Assembly (NCBI RefSeq): GCF_024721975.1
Contig: NZ_JANQBB010000004.1
Location: forward strand, 124,001-188,000
Source: Paenibacillus endoradicis
GTDB taxonomy: Bacteria; Bacillota; Bacilli; Paenibacillales; Paenibacillaceae
DNA length: 64,000 bases
Reading direction: 5' to 3'
The translations under genes were made by a program, and so were the position numbers. Below are positions 61,830 to 64,000 of this stretch, piece by piece (position 1 is the first letter of the stretch; each line of letters begins with the position of its first letter). The notes beneath the pieces were generated by a model. That model worked only from the letters and a program-made list of their open reading frames with translations, made no database searches and was not told the DNA's origin.

Positions 61830-63512
61830 GTGAAGAAGAGTTTTAAGGTTTTGGCAATCAGCTTAATAGCTGCACTAAGTGTCACGGCATGTTCTAGCAA
61901 TAGTACAACGAATACGAATAATTCAAATACTCAAACAACCGACAACACTGCAGTAAGCACAACAGTAGATCCATTTGCTAAATATGACGAGCCAGTTGTT
62001 GTTTCATTAGGCAGATCGATTGATCCGACTTACAAGTACGAGGGTACAGATACAGCGGAAGATAATCTGTATACTCGTTGGTTAAAAGATGCATATAACA
62101 TTGTGATTAAACATGAGTGGGAAGCATCCAGTTCTGATTATGGGCAAAAAGTAAGCTTGGCGATCGGAAGTAATGATCTGCCAGACACTATGTTAGTTGA
62201 TGAAACACAATTGAGACTAATGGTAAAAGCTGATCAACTTGCTGATTTAACAGAAGTATACGAGAAGTTCGGTACTGATCGTTTAAAGCAAATTTATGAT
62301 TCAAATCCAGGTCTACTGGAAGGTGTAACGTTTGATGGCAAGCTATATGCACTACCAGAGACGACATTACCATCTGCACCATTAACTTGGATTCGCAAAG
62401 ATTGGTTGGATAAACTTAATCTGCCTGAGCCAAAATCCCTAGAAGATTTGGAAAAAATTGCAAAATCATTTGTTGATAATAAAATGGGTGGAGAAAATAC
62501 AATTGGTATTGTAGGTACTCAACAAGGTGGATCATTGTATTCTACATTCCTTTCATCAGGTGACCACTACCTAAACTTCTCTTCTGTATTTTTTGCAAAA
62601 GATGCATACCCAGGTATTTGGATAACAGATAAAGATGGAAATGCTCAATATGGTTCTACAACACAAGAAACAAAAGATGCTTTATCAACATTAAGTGGTT
62701 GGTATGCTAACGGTATATTGGATAAAGAGATCGGATTAAGAAAAAGTACACAAGAATTAATTTCAAGTGGACAAACGGGGATCTTCTTCGGTCCTTGGTG
62801 GTCAGCTTATAACTTAACGGATGCAATTAATAATGATCCAGATGCAAACTGGAGACCGTACGCAACACCATTAAATGATGAAGGCAAATTCAATTCAAAC
62901 CAAGCTACAGGAAGTAGTTATATCGTTGTCAAAAAATCTTATAAACATCCTGATGCTATTATAAAAATGATGAATATTCATGTTAATGAAAAGCAAGAAA
63001 GCTACAAAACAGCTGTTGGTAAAGAGTTAACGTCACAAGAAATTCCATTGTTCCTTATTATGGGTCATGGTGATCAGCTTGAATATGCAGTTAAAACTAC
63101 ACAAAAAGTTTTAAGTGGCGAGATGCCTCTTGAAGATGTAGATAGACTTAACTATGGATTTACCTATGAGCTTGCTTCTCATGTGAAGAACGTAAAAACA
63201 GAGCCGTTCGATAACTATGATATTCAATATTGGGATCAAAAAACAGATGCTGACTTCTTCACACATCTATATGCTCACTTGAATGGTGGTTCTACATTTG
63301 TAGATGCAGATATTAATTGGGTTAAGAGTCTAGCAACAGCACAAACAAAAACAATGCAAACAAAATGGTCTAACCTAAAAAAATTAGAAGATGAGGCTTT
63401 CCTGAAAATCATTATGGGTAGTGCACCTATTGAAGAATTCGATACTTTTGTAGAAAAGTGGAAGCAACAAGGTGGAGATCAAATTACTGAGGAAGTTAAT
63501 GAATTAAAATAA
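61830..63512 (+). CDS. Extracellular sugar-binding lipoprotein of an ABC importer (LplA-like)
   Basis: A 560-residue family-1 type solute-binding protein. GTG start with GGGGGAAA upstream; lipoprotein signal with lipobox VTAC (Cys near 21) followed by a Ser/Thr/Asn-rich tether. Typical LplA-like segments are VKRLSLAIGSNDLPDTMLVDE-type residues near 110, WIRKDWLDKLNLPEPKSLEDLEK near 190 and IFFGPWWSAYNLTDAI near 315. It presumably binds oligosaccharides released by surface enzymes. First gene of the operon under YesMN. Confidence 0.92.
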   Translation: MKKSFKVLAISLIAALSVTACSSNSTTNTNNSNTQTTDNTAVSTTVDPFAKYDEPVVVSLGRSIDPTYKYEGTDTAEDNLYTRWLKDAYNIVIKHEWEASSSDYGQKVSLAIGSNDLPDTMLVDETQLRLMVKADQLADLTEVYEKFGTDRLKQIYDSNPGLLEGVTFDGKLYALPETTLPSAPLTWIRKDWLDKLNLPEPKSLEDLEKIAKSFVDNKMGGENTIGIVGTQQGGSLYSTFLSSGDHYLNFSSVFFAKDAYPGIWITDKDGNAQYGSTTQETKDALSTLSGWYANGILDKEIGLRKSTQELISSGQTGIFFGPWWSAYNLTDAINNDPDANWRPYATPLNDEGKFNSNQATGSSYIVVKKSYKHPDAIIKMMNIHVNEKQESYKTAVGKELTSQEIPLFLIMGHGDQLEYAVKTTQKVLSGEMPLEDVDRLNYGFTYELASHVKNVKTEPFDNYDIQYWDQKTDADFFTHLYAHLNGGSTFVDADINWVKSLATAQTKTMQTKWSNLKKLEDEAFLKIIMGSAPIEEFDTFVEKWKQQGGDQITEEVNELK

Positions 63513-63522
63513 AGAAAAATGG

Positions 63523-63552
63523 TCAAGACGAGTAGATACTTACTCGTCTTGA
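63523..63552 (+). terminator. Intra-operon hairpin between binding protein and permease
   Basis: Perfect 12-base arms (63523-63534, 63541-63552) with a GATACT loop and no T-run. Such hairpins usually stabilise the upstream message, allowing more binding protein than permease. Confidence 0.6.
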
Positions 63553-63576
63553 TTAATCTATTAAGGAGAAATTAAT

Positions 63577-64000
63577 ATGCTCAATCGTAGTGCGTACAAA
63601 CATTATTATTTAATGCTCCTGCCTGGTTTAGTATGGCTATTTTTTTTCAATTTACTTCCAATGTATGGAATACTAATGGCATTTAAGGATTTTAATCCTG
63701 GTTTAGGGATATTTAAATCTGAATGGGTTGGTTTCGAAAACTTTAAGTATATGTTCGAGCTTGATGATAGTAAACAAGTTTTCCAAAATACAATATTTAT
63801 TGCCGTACTTAAAATGATTGGGAATCTCATTGTTCCATTGGTATTTGCATTAATGCTAAATGAGGTTAAGAACCGATTATTTACGCGATCCGTTCAAACA
63901 ATAGTATACTTACCCCATTTTTTATCATGGGTAATTGTTGCAGGAATCATGTTAGACATTTTATCTTATACAGGACCTGTGAACCAACTATTAGCTGTAT
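63577..64000 (+). CDS. LplB-type sugar ABC transporter permease, cut by the window edge
   Basis: The first 141 codons of a permease beginning MLNRSAYKHYYLMLLPGLVWL, with three helices visible and the family segments LPMYGILMAFKDFNPGLG, NTIFIAVLKMIGNLIVPLVFALMLNE and QTIVYLPHFLSWVIVAGIM. It matches the LplB/UgpA-type inner-membrane subunit that pairs with an LplC-type protein, expected just outside the window. AAGGAG precedes the ATG. Confidence 0.92.
   Translation, partial: MLNRSAYKHYYLMLLPGLVWLFFFNLLPMYGILMAFKDFNPGLGIFKSEWVGFENFKYMFELDDSKQVFQNTIFIAVLKMIGNLIVPLVFALMLNEVKNRLFTRSVQTIVYLPHFLSWVIVAGIMLDILSYTGPVNQLLAV

Noticed and set aside
1..64000. CRISPR array, prophage, insertion sequence, tRNA or rRNA
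   Set aside because: No regularly spaced repeats, phage genes, transposase, or recognisable tRNA/rRNA sequence was seen on either strand.

Overview
The window looks like chromosomal DNA of a low-GC, Gram-positive, endospore-forming Paenibacillus-like bacterium (Bacilli, Paenibacillaceae). This rests on three SLH repeats at the C-termini of two exported proteins, KinB-like membrane kinases, YesM/YesN-type regulators beside a sugar solute-binding lipoprotein and LplB-type permease, several GH enzymes with GPH symporters, strong AGGAGG ribosome sites, several TTG/GTG starts and classic hairpin/T-run terminators. No rRNA, tRNA, CRISPR array, prophage or intact insertion sequence was seen.

Layout. 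0-3 kb: cut-off metallo-beta-lactamase-fold gene, a KinB-like kinase, and a divergent VOC protein / Lrp regulator pair. 3-7.6 kb: an OmpR-type two-component system followed by two tandemly duplicated membrane-anchored alpha/beta hydrolases. 7.7-10.4 kb: phosphodiester glycosidase and a TsuA/TsuB thiosulfate uptake pair. 10.6-14 kb: AraC regulator, GPH symporter and creatininase-like amidohydrolase. 14.1-18.8 kb: 42-residue membrane protein, RNase Z, DrrAB-type exporter, second KinB-like kinase. 19-23.7 kb: GH2 glycosidase, TetR regulator, GPH symporter. 24-26.5 kb: DinB protein, epimerase, EamA transporter. 26.6-31.2 kb: complete Bce-type antimicrobial-peptide resistance module. 31.2-33.3 kb: half-size ABC exporter behind a long leader with a possible 9-codon leader ORF. 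33.4-36.4 kb: GH42 beta-galactosidase with divergent AraC regulator. 37.2-39.5 kb: methionine uptake operon metNIQ. 39.6-43 kb: a second two-component/ABC transporter module. 43.1-50.9 kb: LCP protein, a cohesin-SLH surface protein, a cohesin-dockerin amidase, flavohemoglobin and a Crp/Fnr regulator. 51-55 kb: short-chain dehydrogenase, TetR, TIGR01777 protein, APH-fold kinase. 55.2-64 kb: surface GH13 enzyme with two CBM41 domains and SLH repeats, then YesM/YesN, sugar-binding lipoprotein and a truncated permease.

How it fits together. Much of the window concerns the cell surface: breaking down alpha-glucans and galactosides outside and inside the cell, importing products, and sensing or resisting cell-envelope stress. 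Small cis-elements connect the pieces. A GTTCATA direct repeat with 11-bp period precedes both hydrolases and the DrrAB operon. A near-identical cre/LacI-like site precedes both the GH2 gene and the GPH symporter. A perfect TGTGA-N6-TCACA palindrome precedes hmp beside a Crp/Fnr gene.

The most interesting locus is 44.5-48.5 kb: a wall-anchored protein with a cohesin-like domain next to a secreted amidase carrying a two-repeat dockerin, a possible non-cellulosomal cohesin-dockerin display system. It is flanked by the intact hmp gene and a decayed duplicate of the hmp 5' end, which suggests past rearrangement.
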